Shown: positions 53,299 through 63,292, counted from the first letter of the stretch. The stretch is DNA of 64,000 bases from Tritrichomonas musculus (GCA_039105265.1 JAPFFF010000005.1:5069501-5133500); one strand, 5' to 3'. Numbers and translations are program-made. Notes: generated by a model from the sequence alone, not told the origin.

Positions 53299-53339
53299 GA
53301 CTATATTTAAAAATAATATATTTATAAAAATAAAAAAAA

Positions 53340-53466
53340 ATCTCTTGAATGCACACTTTTTGAGAGAAAAACTCAAAAAGTGTATTCAATTCAGAGATTT
53401 ACGAATTTTCCTCCTAACTTTTTGTGAGCTAGCGCTCACAAAAAGTTATACGGGAAATTCGTAAAA
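53340..53466. repeat. Inserted twin-hairpin unit, about 127 bp
   Basis: Hairpin A: core ACACTTTTTGAG (53353-53364) pairs with CTCAAAAAGTGT (53372-53383), with weaker outer pairing of TCTCTTGAAT with ATTCAATTCAGAGA. Hairpin B: TAACTTTTTGTGAGC (53415-53429), loop TAGC, GCTCACAAAAAGTTA (53434-53448), with outer ACGAATTT (53401) pairing AAATTCGT (to 53462). The unit is absent from the otherwise matching duplicate at 53926-54148, so it was inserted (or lost there). Confidence 0.88.
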
Positions 53467-53654
53467 TTGTTTTTTGAATTAAGATAACCAGATTAGGATT
53501 CAATTTTTTTCAAAAAAAATAATTTATTTTTATCTTAAATTCCCCTCGTAAAATATGTCTTTTTTATATTATATTTATCATTAATACTGCCATTTAAAAA
53601 TTATATATTGAAAGAAAAATGATCTGTCGAGTGGATAGAAGTTTCCATACCTTT

Positions 53655-54148
53655 GTTTGCTTATCCATGATGTATAATCAACAATTAAAATGGAAAAAGT
53701 GATTTGAACGAATTGGGAATAGAATTTTTAATATCAATATGAAGAAAATTAGAAAACAATTTCCTGTATAAACTCATAATTTTCAAAATTTTGAAATTCG
53801 CCTTTTAGGTAAAAAAAAATTCGCCTTTTAGGTTAAAATAATTCATATCACTTGTGATCTGAATATAAAAATTGGTAAATTTCGAGTTCTTCCTCATGAA
53901 ATATAAATTACTTATATAATTATATTTAAAAATAATATATTTATAAAAATAAAAAAAAAAATGTTTTTTGAATTAAGATAACCAGATTAGGATTCAATTT
54001 TTTTCAAAAAAAATAATTTATTTTTATCTTAAATTCCTCTCGTAAAATATGTCTTTTTTATATTATATTTATCATTAATACTGCCATTTAAAAATTATAT
54101 ATTGAAAGAAAAATGATCTGTCGAGCGGATAGAAGTTTCCATACCTTT
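53655..54148. repeat. Second, unfilled copy of the ~495-bp tandem duplicate
   Basis: It matches 49413-49682 followed directly by 53302-53339 and 53467-53654, with a few mismatches (e.g. GAGTGGAT versus GAGCGGAT). It serves as an empty-site reference for the transposon and the twin hairpin. Confidence 0.9.
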
Positions 54149-54258
54149 GAAAAAACTAAACTCAGTATTTTAAAAAAATAGAAAGCAATAATAAAACGTA
54201 ATAATATTTTTGAATAATCATTTTTAATCAATAAAATCTTTAAAGAAATTAAAGGAAA

Positions 54259-54906
54259 TTAACGCCTTCTCATTCGAGATTGGTGAATTAATTGATAACA
54301 ATTACCAATTTCTTCACGGCTACTGAAAAACTTCTTGATTAAATGCCCAATTTCGATTAAACGCTTATCTAATCTTGAGCGCAATCTTTGATCACGGCGG
54401 GTTAATTTCCTAATAGGAATTTGATTGCTACTACTTTCCATATGCCTCCTGCATATGAAATTAAAAATGATTATTTTTTCTTTTATCGGAATCTTCTTGT
54501 TATCACAAGAAAAGGTTCGATTAAGGAACATATTAAGTTCATCAGGATTAGAGAAGCCAGGCATAAAAGAGCATGAGCTGTTCAAGCCTGCGTTTTGAAC
54601 TGATGAAGTCTGAGTTAAGTTTATTTCGAAATGGTCGAATATAAACATTTCTTCCTCAGGCGGAGAAGAATCTGAGTCTGAAAGAGAGAAACACGAATCC
54701 ATGAAATCTGACTCTAAAAAATTCCAACCATAGGTATTATCAACCCAATTCGGATTTTCATGACTATGATCACTTCTTTGGGCGTTCGGGCCTGTATTAG
54801 CCTCATTTGGATTATTAGGAATATCATGTCTGTGATCAATTATATTATTACTTCTAAATGGATACCCATTACCAAATCCATTCATGTTCATTGTTGAAAT
54901 TGTCAA
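54259..54906 (-). CDS. Hypothetical protein with acidic/Ser-rich N-terminus and basic C-terminus
   Basis: 215 residues. The first 115 are N/S/D-rich (including SLSDSDSSPPEEEMFIFD) and likely disordered. The last 80 are helical and basic (PIRKLTRRDQRLRSRLDKRL...HQSRMRRR). The layout recalls small transcriptional regulators with an acidic activation region plus a basic region, but no domain is recognised. It is not low-complexity AT read-through, so a real gene is likely, although it stands alone among transposons. Confidence 0.55.
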   Translation of the reverse strand: MTISTMNMNGFGNGYPFRSNNIIDHRHDIPNNPNEANTGPNAQRSDHSHENPNWVDNTYGWNFLESDFMDSCFSLSDSDSSPPEEEMFIFDHFEINLTQTSSVQNAGLNSSCSFMPGFSNPDELNMFLNRTFSCDNKKIPIKEKIIIFNFICRRHMESSSNQIPIRKLTRRDQRLRSRLDKRLIEIGHLIKKFFSSREEIGNCYQLIHQSRMRRR

Positions 54907-55230
54907 AACCGACTTATTTCTTTATATTTAGAGCGGTTTTATAACTGAATCATGTGAAACTCTCAATTTTTTTATAAAATTTTCTGAAACATCAAAATTT
55001 TCAAAACATGACATTGACTCAAAATTCATTTCAGAAAAAAACCAAAAACTATATAATTTGATTGGATGTATTTTAAGATATAAATCTATTAATTTATAAA
55101 TTGATAGATTGCACGTTATTTAGACAATTATTGAAAAAGTTTGACTTTGAATGTGTATCTATTAAATTGGAGATTCAAAATTTAAGTTTTCTCAAAAAGT
55201 ATTCGAACTAAATTTCAGTTTATTTCATAT
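54907..55230. other. AT-rich flank upstream of the hypothetical gene
   Basis: About 320 bp of AT-rich DNA with TCAAAAAG near 55188. No gene seen. Confidence 0.45.
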
Positions 55231-57329
55231 GGGATGCAACAATAAAAAAGTGTCACAATATTTACGCCCTAATAAAAATTATTAAAAACAGGAAATATAA
55301 ATTAAGAGAACTTTAATAAATCGAATGATACCTCTTTAATAAGAAAATGTCTATCAGAAGTCGAGATATCACTTACGAAATTTGTGAAGGTCTGTTTGAT
55401 TTATAATATTTGTTTTTTCAAATAAAAACAATTTTAAATATGCTGTTTATCATATAAAATATATCATAAATATAAATGCTATCTTCTTAATTGATATAAA
55501 CTGTCAGAAGTCGAGATATCGCATGCAAAATTTGTGAAGGTCTGTTTGATTTTAAAAAATTTTCATCTTGTAAGTTTTAAAATAAAACCTAATGCTTATT
55601 ATTTTGCTAAAAAATCCTATTTTTCAAATATTATTAAGAAAAAATGTGAGATTGATTCAAATAGAATTTTAGTCCTATTGAAACCATCGTTTTTGCTTAT
55701 CAATTTTGAATAAAATATTATGGATATTGAAAAATATTGAAAATTTTTTTCTACACAAATACACTTATATTTGAATATTTAAGACGAATATGATTATTTT
55801 CCCAATATTAATAAAATATATTTAACATATTCAAAAAATTTAGTTAATATATTGACATAATTTTCAAAACTGTTTCGAAAAAATCCTTTTTTTATAAACA
55901 TATTTTTTATATTCAAAATGATTTAAATAAAAGTATTTGTACATCTTAATATTTTACTAATATATCCAAAATAAAAATGCCATTTTATTTCATATTTCTA
56001 CAGCTCGGAATTATTACTGTTGCGTTATTTTACAGTAATAAGCAAATAATAGAGCAATTTGAAAATTTTCAAAAATTTTTAAAAATTTAAAAATTTAAAT
56101 TTTTAATTTTTTTTTCAATTGTGTTCTTTAGTTGAAAATCGTATCATTCTCTTAATTATGATAAAAAAAACTTGGATTTATTCATTTATAATTTTACTAT
56201 TCTCAAAAAGTTTCATTTAATTATCATTCATTTTTATACAAATATAAACGATTTGAAGGTCAAATATATTTGACTTTAAAAAGGCCAAAAAGTTCATATT
56301 ACTGCGGTTAGCGGTTTACAGTAATAAGGTATTCAATTCAATTTTACCATAAATAGGTGAAAAAACCGCCCTTATTACTGCAGTTAGCGGTTTACAGTAA
56401 TAAGAATTCAATTATTATTGACCTATTTTTTGCCTTAAAAGAGGTTATTGATTAATATTATGGTGAATATAATATTCAATATAATATTAAATTTTTTTAT
56501 TTATGACTTTCTAATATTTTTTAAATGTTCACATTATCATTAAATTAATTCATACTTTTTTACTGATTTAAAGCAAATTGAAAATTTGTATATTAAGTTT
56601 CTAAGAATTAAATAGAATCGAAAAATAATTATACAGAAAAAATTAATTAATTTTGAATTGTAATCTGAAATTTTCTATTTAGAATTTTATTTTTTGAATA
56701 TTTTATTTATATTATTTTAATTATTTTGAATACTTTATTTATTATATTTTATTAATTTTGAATGCTTTTGTTAGCATTTTAAATTATTTGTTATATTTTC
56801 TCAAAACTTAAAAGAAAGCAAAATTTTTCAAAATTTTTATCATCAAAAATTTTTAATTTGACAATTTTAAGCAAAATCCCAAATCGCAGTCATAAGAAGA
56901 CAAAAAATTGAATGGGCCTGCAGTAGTAATTCCGAGCTGTACATATTTCATATTAATATTATTTTATTATTATAAATAAACCTAATTTATAGCATTCTTC
57001 AAAATTATATATCAAATTATCTATACATCAAGATGATATATAAATTACTATATTTATTGCGTTTGTAAAATCATAATTAGCATTTTGGAATATATTAATG
57101 TCATTACTGTAGTATAAAATATAATCAAAAAGAAATTTAAAAAATGCTCGAACAGAGTCTCAGAAAAAATTAAAATGATATCTCGACTTCTGACAGATAT
57201 TTTCCAAAACCAGCCCATAATTCATTTTTATTTATAAGTCCATATTTAATTTATCATATTTTTTAAAAAATAGTATAGTAAAAAAAAAATTTGAATGAAT
57301 TTTCAGAAAATTCCCTATCGTTGCATCCC
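55231..57329. mobile_element. Decayed element with imperfect inverted ends, carrying a nested MITE
   Basis: GGGATGCAAC at 55231-55240 is inverted at 57320-57329. Inside, GTCAGAAGTCGAGATATC occurs directly at about 55357 and 55503 and inverted at about 57180-57197. No transposase remains. A 939-bp MITE (56001-56939) lies within. Confidence 0.6.
56001..56939. mobile_element. 939-bp MITE with 19-bp TIRs and TA duplication
   Basis: The ends CAGCTCGGAATTATTACTG and, inverted, CAGCTCGGAATTACTACTG are each bordered by TA. Inside, hairpins of the type TTATTACTG...CAGTAATAA occur (about 56020-56060, 56300-56325 and 56370-56402), the latter two sharing GTTAGCGGTTTACAGTAATAA. TA target sites fit a Tc1/mariner-driven non-autonomous element. 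Confidence 0.82.
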
Positions 57330-57374
57330 CTATTTTATTTCTTTTTGAATAAACTGAAAAAAACCTTATTTTAA

Positions 57375-58200
57375 TATATCATATCAGATAAGCTTGTAAA
57401 TTTGGTGAAATAAACTTTTTTGGGTTTTAAAAATCACCAAATGTAACCATATTATTGTCAAATAAATTTTATTAATATTTATTATTGTCATAAACCATTG
57501 AATTATTTGAAAGAGGAATTAAATGAGTTTTATCAAAAGTCATATTAATAATCGATAAGATTTTCTCAGTAAAAAAATGTTATTTTTTGAATATTACAAA
57601 ATAATTGTATGATTTGTATAATATATCATATAAAATAATAATAAAAAGCTCATTTATATTGACGATGAAAAGCTAAATAACCGATTTCACCAAAAGCCCA
57701 GGTCTTGGGCTTTTGGAGACAGCATTCAATTTTGAATAGTTTACATATATTTTGGAGATCACCAAAACGGTTTTTTTGGCGATGGTGATTTGTAAAGCTT
57801 TCAAAATATCATATATAAAATAAAAAAAAAAAAAAATAAGATATAAATATATAATAAAATCAATAAAAGCATTTTTTCAATTGAAAATAAATTTTTTTCA
57901 TTTATATTTTAAATATATACCGATATAAAATGTATTTAAAATATTAATAGTATTTGTATTTTTATGAATATATATAGCCGAGCAATTAAATAAATTCATT
58001 GAATTTATTGAATGTTGATTCGTAAATTGAATTATTATTTAATCAAATATTATTTAATCATTTTATTTAATAATTCATAAGAAATAGCTTTTTAAAAGAT
58101 TTATTAAAATCACCAAAAGACCAGAAAGAATCACCAAGACCAGGTCTTTTTTTTTACATTTGGGTATATTTTACAAGCTTATATCAGATAACTTTTATAT
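57375..58200. mobile_element. Possible MITE, about 0.8 kb, with imperfect ends and a perfect internal hairpin
   Basis: ATCAGATAAGCTTGTAAA near 57384 is inverted as TTTTACAAGCTTATATCAGAT near 58170. Within lies CCAAAAGCCCA (57690-57700), a 5-base loop, and TGGGCTTTTGG (57706-57716), and several copies of ATCACCAAAA. No ORF. Confidence 0.45.
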
Positions 58201-58796
58201 CACTTTAGTGTAAAATTAATAGGCCTTCATTTTTAGACCTTTGGACATTGATATTTTTTGGTCTATTAGACCAGCTAAATATACATTGAAATATAATCAT
58301 AAAATTTTTAAAATTTTCACATAAAATAAAAGATTTTTCTAATAAATAGTATTTTTAATCAAACAAACAGTAGTCAAAAATAACAGTTTTAGGCTAATTT
58401 AGGCTAATATATAATTTTTAAATAAATCTTATAATTTCTCCACTTTTTATGAGATTTTTTAAATTCCGCCAATGCTTTTTTAATTCAAAAAAATTCTGAA
58501 AAAATTCACTTTTTCAAGAAAAAAATCTTGGTTTTTTCGTGGTCTAACAAAAGTGCCATCTTGGTCTAAAAAACCGATTTTTTTGTTATTTGAATGCTTT
58601 ACAATCACTTTTAATAGCTTTACATGGTCTAAAGGAGACCGTTTGATTGGTCTAAATCTTTTCCAACTAAAAAACATTATAAGCATACAAATTTTTGAAT
58701 ATCAATCCAAAATTGAAATAAAAAAATAAGTATAGCAAGTTTTACTTTAGTTTTTTAAAAAATATTATATCTGCATTGTATATTTCATAAAAAAAC

Positions 58797-60866
58797 ATAT
58801 AGTGGCGTCGGTTTGGGCCGAGAACGTGGGTTTGGAAGCGGGAATCATTCAATTTTTTTGAATTGAATTTGATCGTTCCTGTAATAAAAATTGTTTTTTT
58901 CTCATTTTGTAGCGGTATATGATATTTCATATATTTTAAAATCATATTGCTATGCATATATTAATACAAATATAAATATAAAAATGAAAAAAATTGAGAA
59001 AATCATAAAATCTGATATAGAATTCGATCAAAAAAATTTCATCAAAAATAAGATTAAATAGATTAAAACTATGTATTATTAATATTAATTATGGTTTTTA
59101 TTAAAAAATGATGATATTAAGTATTTTTTGAAAAGAAATTATGCTTTTTTTGTAATTTTATTACGTTTTCTTGCATTCAGAACGTAGTCGAGTTTTGAAC
59201 TCTTCTTTAAATGAGACACTTGTTACTTTTCCTTTTCCAAGATTAATTTTAAATCCAGTTGCTTCCCAGCCACTTTTGATTAACTCCTGAGACATTGTTG
59301 ATTCATATGCTTTCTTGATGCGAATTAATTTTTTTGTGAACCTGGATGTCAATGATGAATCGTTTGGAGTCGATGAATATTTCCTTTTTAGTGACCCAAA
59401 AATTGTGGCATCGAGCATTTGTGTGAAATGAGAAGAATGAGGTGGAATAGGAATTATTTCAATGTTCCCAATTTCTTTCAAAATATCACTCACTTCATCA
59501 GAAAAATGAGATGAGCAGCTATCACAAATAATGACACATTTGTGATTAGCGTTTAATTTATTCCTCACTTCTTTAACGTATGGTGCCACTATGTTTTGGA
59601 GCCAAAATTCCATTGATTTTTGTGTCATATAACCTTTCTTAGTTGTGAAGTGACTTGCCCACGACTCAAAAAAAGTTTTACTGATATCTTTGTCCATTCT
59701 AATTCTTGTTGATAAAAGTAATGGTCGAAGGGAAGAACATGCAGCTGTAATGCATGTTACCAAAGATATATGATGCAATTCGGAGTTTTCTCTCCAATAT
59801 GGTGAAACTTGACAATTTTTTGAAATAAAAACCGATTTTCTTTTACCTTTTTGTGGACGTCGTGAAAAGCCTGTTTCGTCGAAATTAAGAATCAGTTCAG
59901 GTGGAGGAGGATCTTGTAGCATGTTTTCAATTGCCAGAATGTACCTTTCAATTTGTGCTGGATCAATTGATGCTCGATCATCTTCCAAGCATCCTGCTTT
60001 CACTTTTTCAATTCTATCTGAATTTCTTTTTTTAAAATCTCTGCACCAGTCTCTGTTGAAGGACCTAGTTAGTCCAGTTCTTTCTTCATATAGTGATTCA
60101 GCCAAATCTCGAATATCCTGTCCAGTCAAACAGTCCTTGTCAATTTGATGGCGTAGTATTTCAGTAATCAAAAAGTTTTCTTCTGAATTTGTGAGCAATT
60201 GTCTTGACGGAGGAATACAATTTAAATGGTCAAAAACCAAAACATCGTTTATTGCATTATAGTAAGATCTTTTTGAAATATCCAAAAGCTTGCAAATATT
60301 AGTAACACTAGCGAGATATGAACCTTTTTTAATATTTTCTATTTGTTCTTTTAAAAGTTTGGCATTGCGAAATTCTGCAGATAAAATTTGAGAATATATT
60401 TTTTCACCATCTGGTAAACCAAATATTTCCAAGCATTTTGATTTTTTGGGGATTGCAACTGCTTTTTTTAGCATAAATGATTTTTAAAAAAAATCTAAAC
60501 GTACAAATTAAAAAAATATGAAAAACATTGTTTTTCAAATACAAATAATATCATTTTTTAAATAAAAATCATAATTAATATTAATAATACATAGTTTTAA
60601 TCTATTTAATCTTATTTTTGATGAAATTTTTTTGATCGAATTCTATATCAGATTTTATGATTTTCTCAATTTTTTTCATTTTTATATTTATATTTGTATT
60701 AATATATGCATAGCAATATGATTTTAAAATATATGAAATATCATATACCGCTACAAAATGAGAAAAAAACAATTTTTATTACAGGAACGATCAAATTCAA
60801 TTCAAAAAAATTGAATGATTCCCGCTTCCAAACCCACGTTCTCGGCCCAAACCGACGCCACTATAT
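58797..60866 (-). mobile_element. pogo-like transposon with 297-bp terminal inverted repeats
   Basis: 58797-59093 and 60570-60866 are inverted repeats that look identical by eye, starting ATATAGTGGCGTCGGTTTGG; similarity decays just inside. TA-rich target. One intact DDE_1 transposase lies between. The near-identity of the arms and the intact gene suggest recent transposition. Confidence 0.93.
59161..60474 (-). CDS. DDE_1 (pogo/CENP-B-like) transposase, intact
   Basis: 437 residues. A psq-like helix-turn-helix (about 40-75: NICKLLDISKRSYYNAIND) and a Tc5/CENP-B-type DNA-binding domain (about 93-150: LTNSEENFLITEIL...RDWCRDFKKRN) precede the catalytic core. Catalytic residues are in LNFDETGFSRRP (D199), IICDSCSSHF (D318) and QMLDATIFGSLK (D355). 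It differs from the 568-residue transposase in length and outside the DDE motifs, so it is a separate family in the same superfamily. Looks functional. Confidence 0.93.
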   Translation of the reverse strand: MLKKAVAIPKKSKCLEIFGLPDGEKIYSQILSAEFRNAKLLKEQIENIKKGSYLASVTNICKLLDISKRSYYNAINDVLVFDHLNCIPPSRQLLTNSEENFLITEILRHQIDKDCLTGQDIRDLAESLYEERTGLTRSFNRDWCRDFKKRNSDRIEKVKAGCLEDDRASIDPAQIERYILAIENMLQDPPPPELILNFDETGFSRRPQKGKRKSVFISKNCQVSPYWRENSELHHISLVTCITAACSSLRPLLLSTRIRMDKDISKTFFESWASHFTTKKGYMTQKSMEFWLQNIVAPYVKEVRNKLNANHKCVIICDSCSSHFSDEVSDILKEIGNIEIIPIPPHSSHFTQMLDATIFGSLKRKYSSTPNDSSLTSRFTKKLIRIKKAYESTMSQELIKSGWEATGFKINLGKGKVTSVSFKEEFKTRLRSECKKT

Positions 60867-61174
60867 TTATTAAAAAAGTTTATAAACTTTCAAAATTTTT
60901 AAAATTTTTTTTTTAAAATTTTGATCTATTCTCTCTCAAAAAAAAAGACCATGTTTTTTATTCTTTGGTCTAAAAATGAAGCCCTAGTATATTATAATTC
61001 ATTATGATCATGTTTTGCAGAATCCAATCTATTAAGGGCAAAGGTGGTTTTTCTTCATTTTTCATAGTCTATTTATTGAAAAAGTTCAAAAAGCCAGCTT
61101 TACCCATAAATGACAAAAAATTTTGGTGTTTTTAAACGTACTAGATTTGTACCTTAAACTATTTTCTGAATTTT

Positions 61175-61384
61175 CCTCCATTCATTATAGAATATTTTCA
61201 AATAACTTTTTGAATGAGATTATTGAAAAATTACAAAGATGATAAAATTTTTATAAATTTATAACAAATTTTATAAATTATGACTCATCATTCACCAGTT
61301 GAAAATGAAGATGGTTCAGCTAGTGGTGAACAACTCGACTCTTCTCAGTATGTTAATCCATATAATTCAAAATCTGAAGAATCT
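61175..61384 (+). pseudogene. 210-bp copy of the CAP gene's promoter and first 35 codons
   Basis: This block equals the reverse complement of 43664-43873 with one mismatch. It carries the upstream CTTTTTGA motif, the ATG at 61280 and the codons for MTHHSPVENEDGSASGEQ through SEES. At 61385 the similarity stops abruptly and the frame runs into unrelated DNA. Confidence 0.95.
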
Positions 61385-61553
61385 TATAATTATCATCTAC
61401 CTTCATTTCTGATGCGCTCTTTGGTGGCTTATATGGTTCTTTGGGAGCTGGAGATGGTTCATTATCAACTTCATCTTCGATTTTTGTTTCTTCTTTTGGA
61501 TTGGAGTTGATTTTTTGTTTCTCGGTAAATCCAGATGGTCTGGATATACTCAT
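61385..61553 (-). pseudogene. 5' fragment of an unidentified gene, facing the CAP fragment
   Basis: On the minus strand a frame starting MSISRPSGFTEKQKINSNPK, rich in P/E/K (EPSPAPKEPYKPPKS), runs to the junction at 61385 and loses meaning beyond. The composition is gene-like. It is joined tail to tail with the CAP fragment. Confidence 0.45.
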
Positions 61554-61899
61554 AAAACTCACAAAAAATGTGAGTTTGCGACAATTCAATACTAAATTGA
61601 AGTTATAATTTCCTTTCAAAAATTGTGAGGATTTAGCAGAGCCCTACATTTTCTAAAATAAAACACAATATTTACAACATCCCTTGATCCTGAGAGCTAT
61701 CTCTTAGCTATCTTTTACATTAGGAAGAATATTTTTATCGTCTCATTCAATAACAAAGCAATTATTTCCGAATATTTCAAAATCCAAATATCTCAAATTT
61801 ATCTCTATAATATCTTCAATTAATTACATATTAGAAACAACGATATCGAAATAAAAACAAATAGATACTTACTTGTTAACACAAATCACTTGGTTCAAC

Positions 61900-62440
61900 T
61901 TCAACTGGTTATGTTGGTACTTCTATGTCTCTCGTAATAACAATGTCTTCCTTGCCGTCATCTCTCTTATTAATAATGATGTTGTTGATGATGTTCGATG
62001 TAGATGATGCAGCTGCTGATGGTTCTAAAGACACATTTGCTTGAACTCCATTGTTTGTACTTCTCTTCTTAATCATTTAAGTTTGAAAAAAACTTTTAAT
62101 AGATATTGTTTTGAGTAATAACATGTTGTGTAGGTCCATATCGAATATCCTGTTTATAATATTCTCTTGCTCTACCTTGTATTGGTGGTTTCTCAGGCTT
62201 CTTAAGATATTATGGCAAGAGAGGGACTGGTTTATCTTGTTGAACTATATGCCTATAAAAACCTCTATCTGTAATACTAACAGGAGGTTCACGAACAGGT
62301 TTTGTTATATGTTCTCGAGTATCTGGAAATCTAATATGGTCCTCATGTTCAATAATCTGGGTAGGTGGTTGATTAATATATGGGTTGAAGGTTACAGAAT
62401 AAGTATTAGTATTACTGAATACACCAAAATAGTAGTATAT
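61900..62440 (-). pseudogene. Broken antisense gene fragments, probable element fossils
   Basis: On the minus strand two gene-like stretches can be seen: a short one around 61910-62080 (MIKKRSTNNGVQANVS...) and a proline-rich one around 62105-62430. They are broken and family unknown; their style resembles accessory genes of large trichomonad elements. The plus-strand frame at 62111-62491 is their shadow. Confidence 0.4.
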
Positions 62441-62651
62441 ACTAGTCGGTTTCCGCGGGGCACAGGCTGCCCACGCGTCAACACGAACTAGTTAAAAAAA
62501 AAAAAAAAAAAAAAAATAAAAAAGAAAAATAAAAAAAAAAACTTCTTCTTCTTTTCATGTTATCCCACCCACCCACCTCAACGCCTACCATCAATGAAAC
62601 GGCACAGGTACCTGCCCCGAGAATCTCGTACCTATTTCTTTCTATATGTAA

Positions 62652-62987
62652 ATGTCATTTGTGCCACTCAAAGGCTTTACTAACGACTATGAGATACTGA
62701 ATAGGTACCCCTTTACTATAAGACGTAAGAGTAATCATTTTATATGCAAAGATGCAAAACATATAAAGGGGTATATACGTGTATGTTTAAATGGCGACTA
62801 CTACTTGAAACATGTACTTATAGCAAGACAGTTCATACCTAATGATGACCCACAACATAAAATAGAGGTAGACCATATCAATAGGAATAGGGCTGACTAC
62901 CATCTAAGCAACTTAAGATGGGTAACCCCAACTGATAGTAACTATAACAGGGATATGCCCAAAATTATAAATGCGAGGGCAGATTAG
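62652..62987 (+). CDS. HNH endonuclease
   Basis: 111 residues. The N-terminus resembles the NUMOD/AP2-like DNA-contacting segment seen in such enzymes (YEILNRYPFTIRRKSNHFI), then YLKHVLIARQFIPND and the HNH_3 core EVDHINRNRADYHLSNLRWV with the DH-I-N, N and N positions of the HNH nuclease. Small HNH proteins of this type are found in phages, giant viruses and large mobile elements. Looks complete. The acting role (homing or element biology) is inferred from context. Confidence 0.85.
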   Translation: MSFVPLKGFTNDYEILNRYPFTIRRKSNHFICKDAKHIKGYIRVCLNGDYYLKHVLIARQFIPNDDPQHKIEVDHINRNRADYHLSNLRWVTPTDSNYNRDMPKIINARAD

Positions 62988-63228
62988 ATATTTGGTACTC
63001 TAAGAACTCAAAGGCAAAATGTTCTATTTGGTCGATAAATTCCAAATCACCATCTTTCATAATTACATTAAGAATTTCAGGTTCGAAATACTCAGCAGTT
63101 AACTCTTTTATCTTTTTAATTAAAATACCACATACACCCTCATTAGTCTCACATCTATATTCATAGAGGTAAGACACTATTTTATAGAGGATATTCATAC
63201 GCTCTTTTATGGTCATGTAATAAGCCAT
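62965..63228 (-). CDS. Small hypothetical protein of the element
   Basis: 87 residues, helical, with several Tyr and Ile residues and an acidic C-terminal half (MKDGDLEFIDQIEHFAFEFLEYQ). Its end overlaps the HNH gene's end by 23 bases, as in compact element genomes. No domain recognised. Confidence 0.5.
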   Translation of the reverse strand: MAYYMTIKERMNILYKIVSYLYEYRCETNEGVCGILIKKIKELTAEYFEPEILNVIMKDGDLEFIDQIEHFAFEFLEYQISNLPSHL

Positions 63229-63292
63229 TTATACAGAAATAAAAAAAATGAAATGAACAATAGAAAAATGTTTAGTCATTTCACTTTTTTCT

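Larger units (their letters stand above)
49683..53301 (+). mobile_element. pogo/Tigger-like DNA transposon, about 3.6 kb
   Basis: Comparison with the unfilled duplicate at 53655-54148 shows that this whole block is an insertion at a TATAT site. The ends carry a related inverted motif in tandem: on the left ACTGTAAAAGCCC and CAGGAATACCCCCGTAC (49688-49727); on the right, read inward, CACTGTAAAACCCCCGTACC twice (53260-53298), with another copy at 53168. Inside, 127-bp repeats point inward from both sides, and a DDE transposase and GC-rich minisatellite lie between. TA target use and DDE_1 transposase fit the Tc1/mariner-pogo superfamily. The exact end is uncertain by a few bases. Confidence 0.85.
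58222..60984. mobile_element. Older TA-flanked MITE split by a nested transposon
   Basis: GGCCTTCATTTTTAGACC at 58222-58239 is inverted as GGTCTAAAAATGAAGCCC at 60967-60984 (one mismatch), each bordered by TA. Removing the nested 2.07-kb element leaves about 0.7 kb rich in GGTCTA motifs. No coding capacity of its own. Confidence 0.7.

Noticed and set aside
58742-58957. 71-residue frame on the left arm of the 2.07-kb transposon
   Set aside because: It translates the terminal inverted repeat; no protein signal.
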